Of a DNA stretch of 34,773 nucleotides, positions 17,032-25,818 are shown one piece after another. The position numbers were made by a program, and so were the translations under genes. Each line of letters opens with the position of its first letter. Within the stretch, counting starts at the first letter, position 1. Under the pieces are notes generated by a model. That model did no database searches. It was given only the letters and a program-made list of their open reading frames with translations, and was not told the DNA's origin. Source of the DNA: Gemmatimonadota bacterium (GTDB lineage Bacteria > Gemmatimonadota > Gemmatimonadetes > Gemmatimonadales > GWC2-71-9); NCBI GenBank assembly GCA_022566515.1, contig JADFIT010000019.1, positions 1 to 34,773 of the forward strand. The letters run 5' to 3'.

Positions 17032-17421
17032 ATGTCTCCGGTCCAGATTCGTCTGCGGGAACTCCGTATCGCGAAAGGCTTGACCCAGGTGCAACTCGGG
17101 AAGCTGTGCGGGATGCCCCAGTCCACCATCTCGCGCATTGAATCGGGTTCCACGACAGGGGTGGATTTCGAGACGTTGGATCGGTTGGCCGCGGTCCTCG
17201 GCGTGCACCCGTCGGAGCTGATCGTGTACGGGCAGATACCGTTCGACTATCGAGGAAGGACCTACATCGTGCACGACGCCACCGCGCAAGCGGAGACAGT
17301 TCCAGCGGGAGTCACGGTCGTGTGGGGGATTCAAGGTGAGGGAATTACATTCCCATCGGAGGTTGGTGAGACACCGGGTGACATAATCAAGAGAGCAAAG
17401 CGACTCCTGGCGAAAAAATGA
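17032..17421 (+). CDS. XRE-family (HTH_3) transcription regulator
   Basis: The product is 129 aa from ATG 17032. The frame opens at TTG 16999, but that start would lie inside the operator. Residues about 5-62 form a five-helix lambda-repressor-like DNA-binding domain: LRELRIAKGLTQVQLGKLCGM, then PQSTISRIESG as the recognition helix, then LDRLAAVLGVHPSEL. The C-terminal 60 residues (FDYRGRTYIVHDA, VPAGVTVVWGIQGEG, GDIIKRAKRLL) are not a known sensor domain to me. The next gene starts four bases before this one stops (ATGA), so the two are co-translated. The dense inverted repeats just upstream make it a probable autoregulator that also controls the two genes behind it. Confidence 0.88.
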   Translation: MSPVQIRLRELRIAKGLTQVQLGKLCGMPQSTISRIESGSTTGVDFETLDRLAAVLGVHPSELIVYGQIPFDYRGRTYIVHDATAQAETVPAGVTVVWGIQGEGITFPSEVGETPGDIIKRAKRLLAKK

Positions 17422-17786
17422 ACAAGACTGCCACCACCGAACAGATAGTCGTCGAGCCATACAGAGTATCGGGCTCCTGGGTTTTTGACTTTCCGCCCGC
17501 GGGTGTGATCGCTCAGCCGTTCGCCCGGGGCATCCCGGAGATGCTCGACATAGTATTGGCACGAAAGCACATGGAAAACGTGAGGGAATTCCGGCTCAGC
17601 TTTTCCAGCGGTTCGTTTCCGGAATGGGATGGTGAACTGGTGCTGGTGGAGACCGAACCGGGGGGGCCTCGCTATCGGTTGACCGGAGTGGAAGGCGAGC
17701 TCAGCGGGAGGCTTTTCCTCTTGAACTTCTTTTTCCCCGAACCGCCTCAGAAGCTTTACTTCCGCGTCGAGCATATCGAGGAGTAA
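17418..17786 (+). CDS. Small conserved protein co-translated with the XRE regulator (DUF6717-like by recollection)
   Basis: The product is 122 aa and soluble, with no signal. Pattern: EPYRVSGSWVFDFPPAG, QPFARGIPEMLDIVL, REFRLSFSSGSFPEWDGELVL, RYRLTGVEGELSGRL, then PPQKLYFRVEHIEE. This agrees with my memory of family DUF6717 (WVFDDP, EPFVxGIP and LFSxxPFPG patterns), but the match needs a profile search. It overlaps the XRE stop by four bases and precedes the esterase gene by 13 bases. No function is known. Its tight link to a regulator could mean a sensor partner or a toxin-antitoxin-like pair, but nothing in the sequence resembles a known toxin. Confidence 0.78.
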   Translation: MNKTATTEQIVVEPYRVSGSWVFDFPPAGVIAQPFARGIPEMLDIVLARKHMENVREFRLSFSSGSFPEWDGELVLVETEPGGPRYRLTGVEGELSGRLFLLNFFFPEPPQKLYFRVEHIEE

Positions 17787-17799
17787 GGGGCGGCGGTCG

Positions 17800-19002
17800 A
17801 TGAAGCCTTACACCACTGCGCTAGGTGTCTTTCTTGCTTTTCTTGGCCCCGGCGCCGGTACCGCTAGCGGGTTTCAAGTTGACCAGCTCCCGCGGCCTAC
17901 TGGTCCGTTCGGTGTGGGTACTACCATCAGGCATTGGACGGACTCGACGCGCCAGGAGCACTTCACGGGTGATCCGCACGATCTTCGCCGGCTCGACGTG
18001 TACGTGTGGTATCCGGCGGCGTTGCGTTCCGGGCGATCGCCAACGCCCTATGTCCCCAACATCGACCGCACGGAACGTGTCATGGGATCCGACTACGCAG
18101 CACGGGTCCGTGCTGTCAACACGAATTCGACTGTCGAACCGGCTCTTGCACGCCAGCCAGCTCGTTTTGGAGTAGTCGTCTTCTCGCACGGACTCGGGTC
18201 GCTTCCCATGCATTACACGGTGCTGGCGGAAGAGCTGGCCAGCTACGGCTACTTGGTAGCTTCGGTCAACCACAGCTTTGGCAGTGCTGCGACGGTTCTA
18301 GGCAGGAGAGGTGCCCAACCGCTACACCGATCGTGGCGTTCCGCGTTTGAAATCACGCCGGAGGCGGACCGATTCTTGGGGGAGGCGATCACGGAGTGGG
18401 CCGCGGATATCATCTTCGTCATCAATCAACTCGCCGCCGAACATCGTGTACCGACGGAATTCTTTGGTGGCCGGCTGGATCTCTCCCACATTGTTGCAGC
18501 GGGCCACTCGCTCGGTGGGTCGGCGGCCTTGTTCGCAGGCCAGATCGACCCGCGCATCAAGGCCGTGATCAACCTGGACGGTCCCGCGCATACCATTCAC
18601 ACAGGGTTTTCTCTGAATGTCCCGGTCTTGTGGATGCTCCAGGATCGCTCCTCGATGGACAGCGCATCGGCGGCTCGGAATCTCAGCGCGTCGGCGGTGC
18701 AGTTCAGGACCTTCATGAAGCGGTTGGATGCCTACCGGGATACCCTCATGAGCCGGGCGCCGGAGGGGAGCTACGTCTTTTCGATTGCGGGATCCCGGGG
18801 CAACCACTTCTCAGATTTGCCCGTGGTGTTTGGCGAGCCCCGGAGTGCGGCCGGGGTTATCGACCCCAGCCGCGTTGTGGACATCGTCCGCACGTATGTG
18901 GTGAGATTCCTAGCGGTCCAGGCCGGTCAGGCCAATGCCGGCGAGCTGGAGCGGCTCGCCCAACGTTATCCGGAAGTCGAGGTGGTCAAGCGTCGGAAAT
19001 AG
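17800..19002 (+). CDS. Secreted alpha/beta hydrolase, PAF-acetylhydrolase (isoform II)-like
   Basis: The product is 400 aa with a signal peptide (about 1-24). The family signature is clear: LDVYVWYPA near residue 65, VVVFSHGLGSLPMHYT (oxyanion region, about 125-140), the nucleophile elbow GHSLGG with Ser237, Asp260 in INLDG and His336 in GNHFSDLP. This is the arrangement of platelet-activating-factor acetylhydrolase and related bacterial dienelactone-hydrolase-like esterases. Here it is probably a periplasmic lipase/esterase acting on short-chain or oxidised lipids. The ATG follows AAGGGGCGG and comes 13 bases after the preceding small gene, so it is likely the third gene of the XRE operon. 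The exact substrate is unknown. Confidence 0.87.
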   Translation: MKPYTTALGVFLAFLGPGAGTASGFQVDQLPRPTGPFGVGTTIRHWTDSTRQEHFTGDPHDLRRLDVYVWYPAALRSGRSPTPYVPNIDRTERVMGSDYAARVRAVNTNSTVEPALARQPARFGVVVFSHGLGSLPMHYTVLAEELASYGYLVASVNHSFGSAATVLGRRGAQPLHRSWRSAFEITPEADRFLGEAITEWAADIIFVINQLAAEHRVPTEFFGGRLDLSHIVAAGHSLGGSAALFAGQIDPRIKAVINLDGPAHTIHTGFSLNVPVLWMLQDRSSMDSASAARNLSASAVQFRTFMKRLDAYRDTLMSRAPEGSYVFSIAGSRGNHFSDLPVVFGEPRSAAGVIDPSRVVDIVRTYVVRFLAVQAGQANAGELERLAQRYPEVEVVKRRK

Positions 19003-19263
19003 CCCCAAAGTTGTGACCCTCATTCGCACGAAGTGGAGGCTGAGTGCCCACGGTGCCAGTTCTTGGGCCAAGTAGGGTGGTGGGAGATCGAGTGATGCCT
19101 GTCAGGTAGCCCAGCTTTTCAGAGGCGATGCCGAATCCCGGTCACGCCGTTTTTTTGTTGCAGTGAAGATGTCGTTGCTCTTGCGTGGGCCTCCTCGAAG
19201 CCGCATTCTCTGCGTGCCAAATGAACCACCTTTTTGCTCCAGACACATTTGAGGAGGTCGGCA

Positions 19264-19680
19264 ATGGATTTCCTGGTTTCCGACGGTTTCCGCACCGCGA
19301 TTCACGTGGTGGGACGGGTGCTGTTCTCCATGATGTTCATCATGAGCGGTATGAACCATCTCATGAAGCTCAACGACATGTCCGCATACGCGAAATCGAA
19401 AGGAGTGCCTGCACCCAAGGCGCTGACAGTTGTAAGCGGACTCATGATCATGGTGGGCGGAGTGCTGGTACTTCTCGGATGGCACCGGTTCATTGGGGCG
19501 GGGCTGATCGCGCTCTTCCTCTTTCCCACAGCTATGATCATGCACGCGTTCTGGAAGGAGACCGATCCCGCCGCTCGGATGAATGAAATGGCGCACTTCA
19601 TGAAAGACATGGCGATGGCTGGTGCGGCTCTGTTGATAGCGTTTTACTCCGGACCGGTTTGGCCGATGAGCTTGGGATGA
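19264..19680 (+). CDS. DoxX family membrane protein
   Basis: The product is 138 aa from ATG 19264, chosen because GAGGAGG lies six bases upstream; the frame opens 30 bases earlier. It has four hydrophobic helices (about 10-30, 48-68, 72-92 and 112-132) with the family's opening RTAIHVVGRVLFSMMFIMSG and the GVPAPK loop before helix 2. DoxX proteins are small membrane proteins associated with quinone or thiol redox and oxidative stress in some bacteria; the role here is unassigned. It stands alone on the plus strand, about 260 bases after the esterase, and is convergent to the exchanger pseudogene. Confidence 0.88.
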   Translation: MDFLVSDGFRTAIHVVGRVLFSMMFIMSGMNHLMKLNDMSAYAKSKGVPAPKALTVVSGLMIMVGGVLVLLGWHRFIGAGLIALFLFPTAMIMHAFWKETDPAARMNEMAHFMKDMAMAGAALLIAFYSGPVWPMSLG

Positions 19681-19744
19681 AGTGTGTGGCCAGGTTGAAC
19701 GAAGCTTCATGAAGATGTAGCCGGATATCGCGCCACTTGCTCGG

Positions 19745-20406
19745 TCACGCAGGGACGAAGAAAAACGCCACCGCCAGGATTGCGTACACGGCGAGAAGCT
19801 GTACGCCTTCCATCCAGTGCGTTTCTCCATCCTGTGAGATGACGGCCATGATCCCCACTGACGCGGCGATCGCCACGACTTCCATGGTGGTAAACAGCAG
19901 GTCCATGGGCTGCGGGCCGATGAAGTAACTCAGGAAGACGAGCATTGGGGCCACGAAGAGTGCTATCTGCAGCGATGACCCGACCGCAATGTTGATGGAC
20001 AGGTCCATCTTGTTCTTGAGGGCCACGACAACGGCGGTCGAGTGCTCGGCTGCGTTACCTATGATCGCCACGAGATCGAGGCCTTTACCAGGTCGTGCAA
20101 TCCGGCCCGCAACGCTACGATCGCAATGATCAACTCGGCGGCGTTTCCGAAGGTTGCGTTGAGGAGTCCGCCGACTCCTTCTCCGACATGTGATGCCAAG
20201 TGCTCCGTGGCTCGGCCCATCCATCCGGCTAAGGGAATGATGGCGACGGCTGACGCGATGAATACCACGATTCCACTGGCGTGAATCGCGAAGTCCAGCA
20301 CCAAGGCAAGCGGCACGAAGGCGAGCATGAGGAGCAGAATGTGGTCGACAGTGAGAACTCGCTTCACCGGAACCTCGGGGGCAAGGGTCGCCTTCAATTT
20401 CCTCAA
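19745..20406 (-). pseudogene. Broken calcium/proton (CaCA/Cax) exchanger with internal deletion and frameshift
   Basis: Two pieces of one exchanger lie in different frames. The upstream piece (20406 to about 20075) has [16 protein letters not shown], a helix, and the first CaCA signature [18 protein letters not shown], running to [10 protein letters not shown]. The downstream piece (about 20080 to 19745) has the second signature [20 protein letters not shown] and [18 protein letters not shown], then closing helices. In intact relatives of about 350 aa, the two signatures are about 170 residues apart; here they almost touch, so roughly 130-150 residues are missing. The join falls within about 20067-20080 and also shifts frame. 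The first piece starts at a TTG. The gene is either truly inactivated or misassembled. Intact function would be Ca2+/H+ antiport across the inner membrane. Confidence 0.85.
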
Positions 20407-20472
20407 CCTCAGGCTCGATCGCTAGTGGAGATCTCCGATGTAAGGACGCGAGTCGTTCGGTAGGTTCGACAG

Positions 20473-20484
20473 ACCCGCTCGGGT
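20473..20484. promoter_or_regulatory. 12-bp palindrome upstream of the MATE gene
   Basis: ACCCG-CT-CGGGT is a perfect palindrome ending 14 bases before the MATE ATG, in the 92-bp divergent region shared with the exchanger pseudogene. It is a possible operator; chance occurrence is also possible in GC-rich DNA. Confidence 0.3.
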
Positions 20485-20498
20485 ACATTCCCTTCACC

Positions 20499-21902
20499 AT
20501 GCACGCCCCACCTAAACCCTTCCGGCTTTGGCCCGCGCTGAGCGAAGCAATCAGGGGATCGAAGCAGGACTATACCTCCGGTCCAATCGGTCGGTCGATT
20601 CTCCTTCTAGCGGTGCCGATGGTGCTCGAGACCGTGATGGAGTCGATCTTCGCCGTGGTCGATATCTTTTTCGTGTCACGGCTCGGTGCGGAAGCGGTTG
20701 CGACGGTGGGTCTCACCGAAACGATGATGACGTTGGTGTACACCGTAGCGATGGGATTGAGCATCGGTGTAACGGCAATGGTTGCGCGTCGGATCGGAGA
20801 AAATGATCCGGACGGTGCTGCCCGCACGGCCGTACAGGCGATCGGAGTTGGCGTTGCAATTGCAGTCGTGCTGGGAGTCGTCGGGGCTATCTTCGCACCC
20901 CATCTCTTGAGGGCGATCGGCGCCACACCGGAGATGATCGCTCCCGGCGTGAGTTATACGAGAATCATGCTTGGCGGTAATGCGACAGTCCTCCTGTTGT
21001 TCCTGATTAACGCTATCTTTCGAGGGGCTGGGGACGCGACGACGGCGATGCGGGTACTGTGGTTGGCCAACGGTATCAATATCGTACTCGATCCGATGCT
21101 CATTTTTGGTCTGGGTCCCTTCCCGGAACTGGGCATAAGGGGTGCAGCCATCGCCACCAATATCGGGCGTGGCACGGCCGTGTTGTTCCAGTTTTATGCG
21201 CTGTCTCGAGCGTCAGGTCGTGTTCGGGTTGTGGCTAATCAGATAAGTGTCAACCTCCACGTCATGTGGCAGCTCATGCGGTTGTCCGGCGCCGGCACGT
21301 TCCAAGTGTTCGTGGGTACGGCGAGTTGGATCGGGCTGATTCGGATCCTCTCGGCGTTCGGCAGCGATGCGTTGGCGGGATACACCATCGGGATCCGAGT
21401 GATCATCTTCGCGCTTCTTCCTAGTTGGGGCATGAGCAATGCTGCGGCCACGATGGTGGGACAAGCGCTGGGTGCAGGGAAGCCGGAGCGCGCGGAACGC
21501 GCCGTATGGATTGCGGCGTTCTACAACATGATATTTCTTGGCGCTATTGGGTTGCTGTTCATCATCTTTGCACCGGAAATCGTAGGCGTGTTTACGTCCG
21601 ATCCGGGACCGGCCAATTATGCTGTTAGTTGTTTGCGCATTGTGAGTACCGGTTTTCTCTTCTACGCGTACGGCATGGTACTCACGCAATCGTTCAACGG
21701 AGCGGGTGACACATGGACGCCGACCATCATCAACCTCTGCTGTTTTTGGATTCTCGAACTCCCCTTGGCTTACGCGTTGGCCCATCCGTTTGGGATTGAA
21801 GCGCGAGGAGTATTTTTCGCCTTGACCATTGCCTTCTCCTCGCTCGCCGTGGTCAGCGCGGTACTGTTCCGGCGGGGTAGGTGGAAGACGAGGAAGGTGT
21901 AG
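20499..21902 (+). CDS. MATE family efflux transporter
   Basis: The product is 467 aa with 12 predicted helices in two MatE repeats. Features typical of the family are [19 protein letters not shown] in helix 1, [35 protein letters not shown] and [12 protein letters not shown] in the first half, and the matching [23 protein letters not shown] and [12 protein letters not shown] in the second half. It is likely an Na+- or H+-coupled exporter of cationic drugs or metabolites. The ATG lacks a clear Shine-Dalgarno. The stop TAG is followed at once by the GTG of the helicase gene, so the two are probably co-transcribed, an odd pairing without an obvious functional link. Confidence 0.93.
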   Translation: MHAPPKPFRLWPALSEAIRGSKQDYTSGPIGRSILLLAVPMVLETVMESIFAVVDIFFVSRLGAEAVATVGLTETMMTLVYTVAMGLSIGVTAMVARRIGENDPDGAARTAVQAIGVGVAIAVVLGVVGAIFAPHLLRAIGATPEMIAPGVSYTRIMLGGNATVLLLFLINAIFRGAGDATTAMRVLWLANGINIVLDPMLIFGLGPFPELGIRGAAIATNIGRGTAVLFQFYALSRASGRVRVVANQISVNLHVMWQLMRLSGAGTFQVFVGTASWIGLIRILSAFGSDALAGYTIGIRVIIFALLPSWGMSNAAATMVGQALGAGKPERAERAVWIAAFYNMIFLGAIGLLFIIFAPEIVGVFTSDPGPANYAVSCLRIVSTGFLFYAYGMVLTQSFNGAGDTWTPTIINLCCFWILELPLAYALAHPFGIEARGVFFALTIAFSSLAVVSAVLFRRGRWKTRKV

Positions 21903-24830
21903 GTGTTTCACCAACCACTCGCCGCTCAGCGCCGCGCCATCGAGTCGGGGATGGGGCCCGTTCTGGTCATAGCAGGTCCCGGGGCTGGAAAGACCTTTTG
22001 TCTCATCGGCCGTGTCGTCCACCTCATCACGAAAGAGGCGATGCCGCCGGAGCGCATCTGCGCGGTGACCTTCACCAACAAGGCGGCAGAGGAGATTGCC
22101 GCCCGACTCAAGCATACGTTGGGACCTCGGGCAGAAAATGTTACCCGAGGCACGCTTCACTCGCTGTGTGTGACGATCTTGCGCGAGCATGGGGAGTCCA
22201 TCGGTCTGGCGCGAGGGTTTGGGATCGCAGACGAGAGCTACCAGCAATCGGTCTTGCGGCGTATCGGAGTGTATTCCCGCAGGCGGTTCAGTCTCCTGAC
22301 TTTGTTCGGCCGCCACCGGCTTCAGCATCATCCGCTGTCTGCTGAGGACGAGACGGTGTTCTTGCGTTACAACGCAATCCTCACCCGCCGAAACATGCTC
22401 GACTTCGATGGCATCATAGCGCGCACTGCCGAACTGCTTGAGAAGCACCGAGAAATAGCGCGGTTGGTGGCCTCTCGGTGGGACTACGTGCTCGTGGATG
22501 AGTTCCAGGACCTCAACCCAGCCCAGTACTTCATCCTAAAGCAGCTCGTCCGAGACCACGGCAACTTTTTCGCTGTGGGCGACGAAGAGCAGTCAATTTT
22601 CTCGTGGACCGGTGCGGATCCGGAAATCCTCGTCCGGTTCCAGGACGAGTTCGATATTCTGGAGCCGATTGTGCTGGACAGGAACCGCCGTTGCTCGCGG
22701 CAGATTTTCGAGGTGGCGCGAGCACTCGTGGCGCAGAACCCGACCCTCTTCGACAAGCATCTGCGTGCTGAGAAAGAATCTCGGCACGTCGTGACCGCAT
22801 ACTCCTTTGAAGACGAAGCGGCGGAGAGTACGTGGCTCCTTGCCGATCTCATTGCGGACCGCGAAAGCGACGGGGAAAGAACGTGGGGAGATTACGCTCT
22901 CCTCTACCGCCAGCATCGAGTAGGCGAGCAGCTCGAGCAGTGGCTGGTTCGCAATGGTATTCCGTGTCGCTTTGCAAGGGGGCGGTCGTTGAGCGACGAC
23001 AAGGTCATCAGATATGTCGTTGCTTCGTTGCGTCTGGTGAGCATGCCGGATGATCCGATTGCTGTGGATGTGTTCGCCGAGCAGGTGCTGTCGGATTCGT
23101 TGATAGCTCAGGTGCGCGCGGGGGCTGCGAGCGAAGAGAACCTGATCGCCACGATGCGCACGTTTGCACGGCAACGTCCCAAGGCCGATCCGGATGCGAG
23201 AAGAGCATGGCGGTTCATCTATCATGTTGAGAATCTGGGCGCCCTCTACAAGGCGCACTCTACTCTTGGCGGCTTCGTGGAAGAACTCCTGGCGCAAAGG
23301 GTGGGCAAGTATCGCAACGCCCTCGAAGAGCGCCATGATGAGTTGAGCGATCCCGCGGGTCATCCTCAAGTAGTGAAGCTGGCCGAGCGGTTGATAGACG
23401 CCATGGCCAGGAGTGCTCGCATCCAGGTGAAACCACAGCGAGGATTGGAGATTGCGCTACGTGGCATGTTGGTCTCCGCCGGGATCTCAACGGCGGTCGC
23501 TGGTGTTGACGGCGACGTCGAACCTTCTGTTGACGACATGTTGCTTCAGCCGGGAGAGGGCGGGGCCCTTGGCTTGGCGCTTTGTTTGTTCAAGGCCCTC
23601 CAGCTCATTCAGAGTCGCGATTTTGAGGAAGTGCTGGAGGATTACGTTGCTTTTGACCTGGAGACGACCGATAGAGACGTTTCGGAATGCGAGATAGTTG
23701 AGGTCGGTGCGGTCAAGGTGCGTGACGGAAAGGTGGTGGATCGATTTCACTCACTGGTTTGTGCCACGCGCCCCATTTCGTCAGGGGCCCGTGCAGTTCA
23801 TGGCTACTCTCAGGAGGACCTCAGTGGCGCACCGGTGTTCGCCGACGTGTGGCCTAGATTCCGGGAGTTCGTGGGCGACGACGTGCTGGTAGCCCACAAC
23901 GGGCAGAGATTCGATGTGCCGGTTCTCAGGCGGGTCGCCGGCCCCTTGGGTGGGACGGGGACCATGGTCTTCTTCGACACCTTGCCCCTTGCGCGTTCGT
24001 TGTACGAGGACAGTGCCCGCCTGACAGATCTCGCTGATCGGTTCGGCGTGAGCACGGGCCGGGAGCATCATGCCTTGGATGATGCAGAGACGCTCGCTGC
24101 CGTCTGCAGTCAGTTGGGCAAGCAAAAAGTGATTCGGTCACGCAAGTCAACGCTAGTGAACTTGCTCGATTATCTCGGGCTCGGACTGGCGCTCGATTCG
24201 GAGGAAAAGAAGTCCGAAGAGCACAAGATTCTGGAGGAGATCGCCCGGCCGTTCGCGCTCGGCCGATTCTCGGACTGTCTGGAGTTCTACCAAGCCGAGC
24301 GGGAGCGAACTGGTGCGGCGGCTGCTCCCACGGTAGAAGAATTGATCAAGCGCCTTGGAGGCAAGGAGCTGATGGACAAGATACGAACGACCAAGGATGC
24401 GGCGCAGCGGTATCCCGTGGCAATGGCGCGGCTGCAAGCACTCATTGACGCCAGCGGTGCCGAATCGCTGGATGAGAGCGTTCGATCTTTTCTCGAACGA
24501 GTTGCGCTCTCGACATCGCAAGGTGCAGAAGTCGATCCGCACCGTGTCAATCTGCTCACTCTCCACTCCACCAAAGGACTGGAATTCTCGCGTGTGTACG
24601 TGGTTGGTGTGGAGGATTATCAAATACCGGGCTATTACGCCGCGAAAGAGAATCGTCAGTCGGAGATTGAAGAGGCGCGACGGTTGCTGTACGTGGGTAT
24701 GACGCGGGCTGAAGATCGCCTGGTACTCACGAGAGTTGACCGGCGGAGCGGTAGGGAATCTGGGGGGAGTCGTTTCCTCGAAGAAATGGGGATCGCTCCT
24801 ACGAGAATTACTGTTCCTCGAGCGGGCTAG
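21903..24830 (+). CDS. UvrD/PcrA-type superfamily 1 helicase with nested DEDDh 3'-5' exonuclease domain
   Basis: The product is 975 aa. The helicase motifs are complete: Walker A AGPGAGKT (24-31), motif Ia FTNKAAEEI, Walker B LVDEFQD (197-203), motif III GDEEQSIFSWTGA, motif IV near 258-263 (VLDRNR), motif V LLTLHSTKGLEF (884-895) and motif VI LLYVGMTRAEDRL (928-940). Between motifs IV and V, at about residues 580-740, lies an entire DnaQ-like exonuclease: FDLETT (D585, E587), AHNGQRFD (D671) and HHALDDA (H722, D727), so all DEDDh residues are present. UvrD proteins without the insert are near 730 aa, and the excess length equals this domain plus flanking linkers. The GTG start has AGGAAGG five bases before it. 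A DNA repair role combining unwinding and end trimming is inferred. Confidence 0.93.
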   Translation: MFHQPLAAQRRAIESGMGPVLVIAGPGAGKTFCLIGRVVHLITKEAMPPERICAVTFTNKAAEEIAARLKHTLGPRAENVTRGTLHSLCVTILREHGESIGLARGFGIADESYQQSVLRRIGVYSRRRFSLLTLFGRHRLQHHPLSAEDETVFLRYNAILTRRNMLDFDGIIARTAELLEKHREIARLVASRWDYVLVDEFQDLNPAQYFILKQLVRDHGNFFAVGDEEQSIFSWTGADPEILVRFQDEFDILEPIVLDRNRRCSRQIFEVARALVAQNPTLFDKHLRAEKESRHVVTAYSFEDEAAESTWLLADLIADRESDGERTWGDYALLYRQHRVGEQLEQWLVRNGIPCRFARGRSLSDDKVIRYVVASLRLVSMPDDPIAVDVFAEQVLSDSLIAQVRAGAASEENLIATMRTFARQRPKADPDARRAWRFIYHVENLGALYKAHSTLGGFVEELLAQRVGKYRNALEERHDELSDPAGHPQVVKLAERLIDAMARSARIQVKPQRGLEIALRGMLVSAGISTAVAGVDGDVEPSVDDMLLQPGEGGALGLALCLFKALQLIQSRDFEEVLEDYVAFDLETTDRDVSECEIVEVGAVKVRDGKVVDRFHSLVCATRPISSGARAVHGYSQEDLSGAPVFADVWPRFREFVGDDVLVAHNGQRFDVPVLRRVAGPLGGTGTMVFFDTLPLARSLYEDSARLTDLADRFGVSTGREHHALDDAETLAAVCSQLGKQKVIRSRKSTLVNLLDYLGLGLALDSEEKKSEEHKILEEIARPFALGRFSDCLEFYQAERERTGAAAAPTVEELIKRLGGKELMDKIRTTKDAAQRYPVAMARLQALIDASGAESLDESVRSFLERVALSTSQGAEVDPHRVNLLTLHSTKGLEFSRVYVVGVEDYQIPGYYAAKENRQSEIEEARRLLYVGMTRAEDRLVLTRVDRRSGRESGGSRFLEEMGIAPTRITVPRAG

Positions 24831-25710
24831 CACTCACTTCCAGGAGATGTAGTAGCCCGGCTCCCTCGAGGGTTTCCCGCTGAACGCGAGCGGCAGTTTC
24901 GTTGATCCGCCTGACCCCGTCGCCCATCCGATCCACGACGGTTCGCAGCGGTCGCTGTCCCACAGGCGTCTCGATCAGACCGACGATCGTGTCGGCTACG
25001 TCCTGGGGGTTCGGGGCTTCATCGCTGGCCACGAAGGCCTCGAGGCCACCGAGGACTTGTGCTTCGAGTTCGGCCAGGGGCGCGTACTCCGCCCGACGAT
25101 CTCGGTCGGCCGGTACGACCTTGTTCCGGAATACCGAGGTGGGAAACGCTCCCGGCTCGATGATGACGGAGTCGATGCCCAGCGTGGCGAGTTCGTAACG
25201 GTAACCTTCGGCGAACGTCTCGAGTGCACTCTTGGTCGCTGCATACGGCACGCTGAATGGAAAGGGTGTGCGGGCGGCGACGCTCGACACGTGCACCAGC
25301 AGGCCCGATCCCTTCTCTCTCATGTGGGGGAGCACGGCGCGATTGACGCGCAAGGCGCCAAACACATTGGTGTCGAAGATTTGGCGAATCTGCTCCACGG
25401 GGTATGCCTCGAGGGCGCCCCCGGTGAAGATACCCGCATTGTTTACGACCACGTCCAATTGGTCGGTTTCCTGAAAAAGCGCATCAACGGCAGCTCCCAC
25501 CGACGTGTCATCTGTCACGTCCATCTCGAGCGGCTCGATCGTACCAGGCAGAGCCCCGGCGAGTTCGCGTAGCTGGCTGGAGCAGGCGGCGTTTCTATCG
25601 TCCATGCTCCGCATGGCAGCGAACACGGTGTGCCCGCGGCGGGCGAGTGCTTCAACGGTGAGGCGGCCGAACCCGCTGCTGCTACCGGTAACGAGAATAG
25701 TCTGTCGCAT
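24808..25710 (-). CDS. Short-chain dehydrogenase/reductase (SDR)
   Basis: The product is 300 aa, a classical SDR. TGSSSGFG (8-15) binds the dinucleotide, NNAG (90-93) and N115 are structural, and the catalytic set is S142/S143, Y156 and K160 (YAATK). R34 after the second strand suggests NADP preference, but this is weak. The last 60 residues extend beyond a minimal SDR and may form an extra helical cap. Its 3' end overlaps the convergent helicase gene by 23 bases. The start ATG has GGGGG six bases upstream. Substrate unknown; the closest general description is an oxidoreductase of the ketoreductase/retinol-dehydrogenase-like class. Confidence 0.92.
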   Translation of the reverse strand: MRQTILVTGSSSGFGRLTVEALARRGHTVFAAMRSMDDRNAACSSQLRELAGALPGTIEPLEMDVTDDTSVGAAVDALFQETDQLDVVVNNAGIFTGGALEAYPVEQIRQIFDTNVFGALRVNRAVLPHMREKGSGLLVHVSSVAARTPFPFSVPYAATKSALETFAEGYRYELATLGIDSVIIEPGAFPTSVFRNKVVPADRDRRAEYAPLAELEAQVLGGLEAFVASDEAPNPQDVADTIVGLIETPVGQRPLRTVVDRMGDGVRRINETAARVQRETLEGAGLLHLLEVSASPLEEQ

Positions 25711-25739
25711 GATGGCCCCCGTTCCTTATGTGACCGGAT

Positions 25740-25757
25740 GCGCCCAACAGCGGGCGC
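25740..25757 (-). other. GC-rich hairpin between the GGDEF-EAL and SDR genes
   Basis: GCGCCC (25740-25745) and GGGCGC (25752-25757) form a perfect 6-bp stem with a 6-nt loop, in the 108-base gap between two minus-strand genes. No T-run follows, so it is either a weak terminator of the upstream gene or a leader hairpin for the SDR gene. Confidence 0.35.
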
Positions 25758-25818
25758 TACGGCGCTGAGTAAGCGGCCCCCGAACGACAACGAAAGTGGT
25801 GTGAGATTCGAAGGATGG

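Noticed and set aside
17032-17786. XRE regulator plus small protein as a classical toxin-antitoxin pair
   Set aside because: The small protein shows no known toxin motif, and the operon continues into a secreted hydrolase. A regulator-partner role is as likely.
19124-19156. T-run after a GGCG/CGCC stem as a terminator for the esterase gene
   Set aside because: The stem is only four base pairs with a long loop, so it is too weak to support.
24808-24830. 23-base overlap of helicase and SDR genes as a sign of a wrong gene end
   Set aside because: Both frames end in normal family-like tails, and short convergent overlaps are common in dense genomes.
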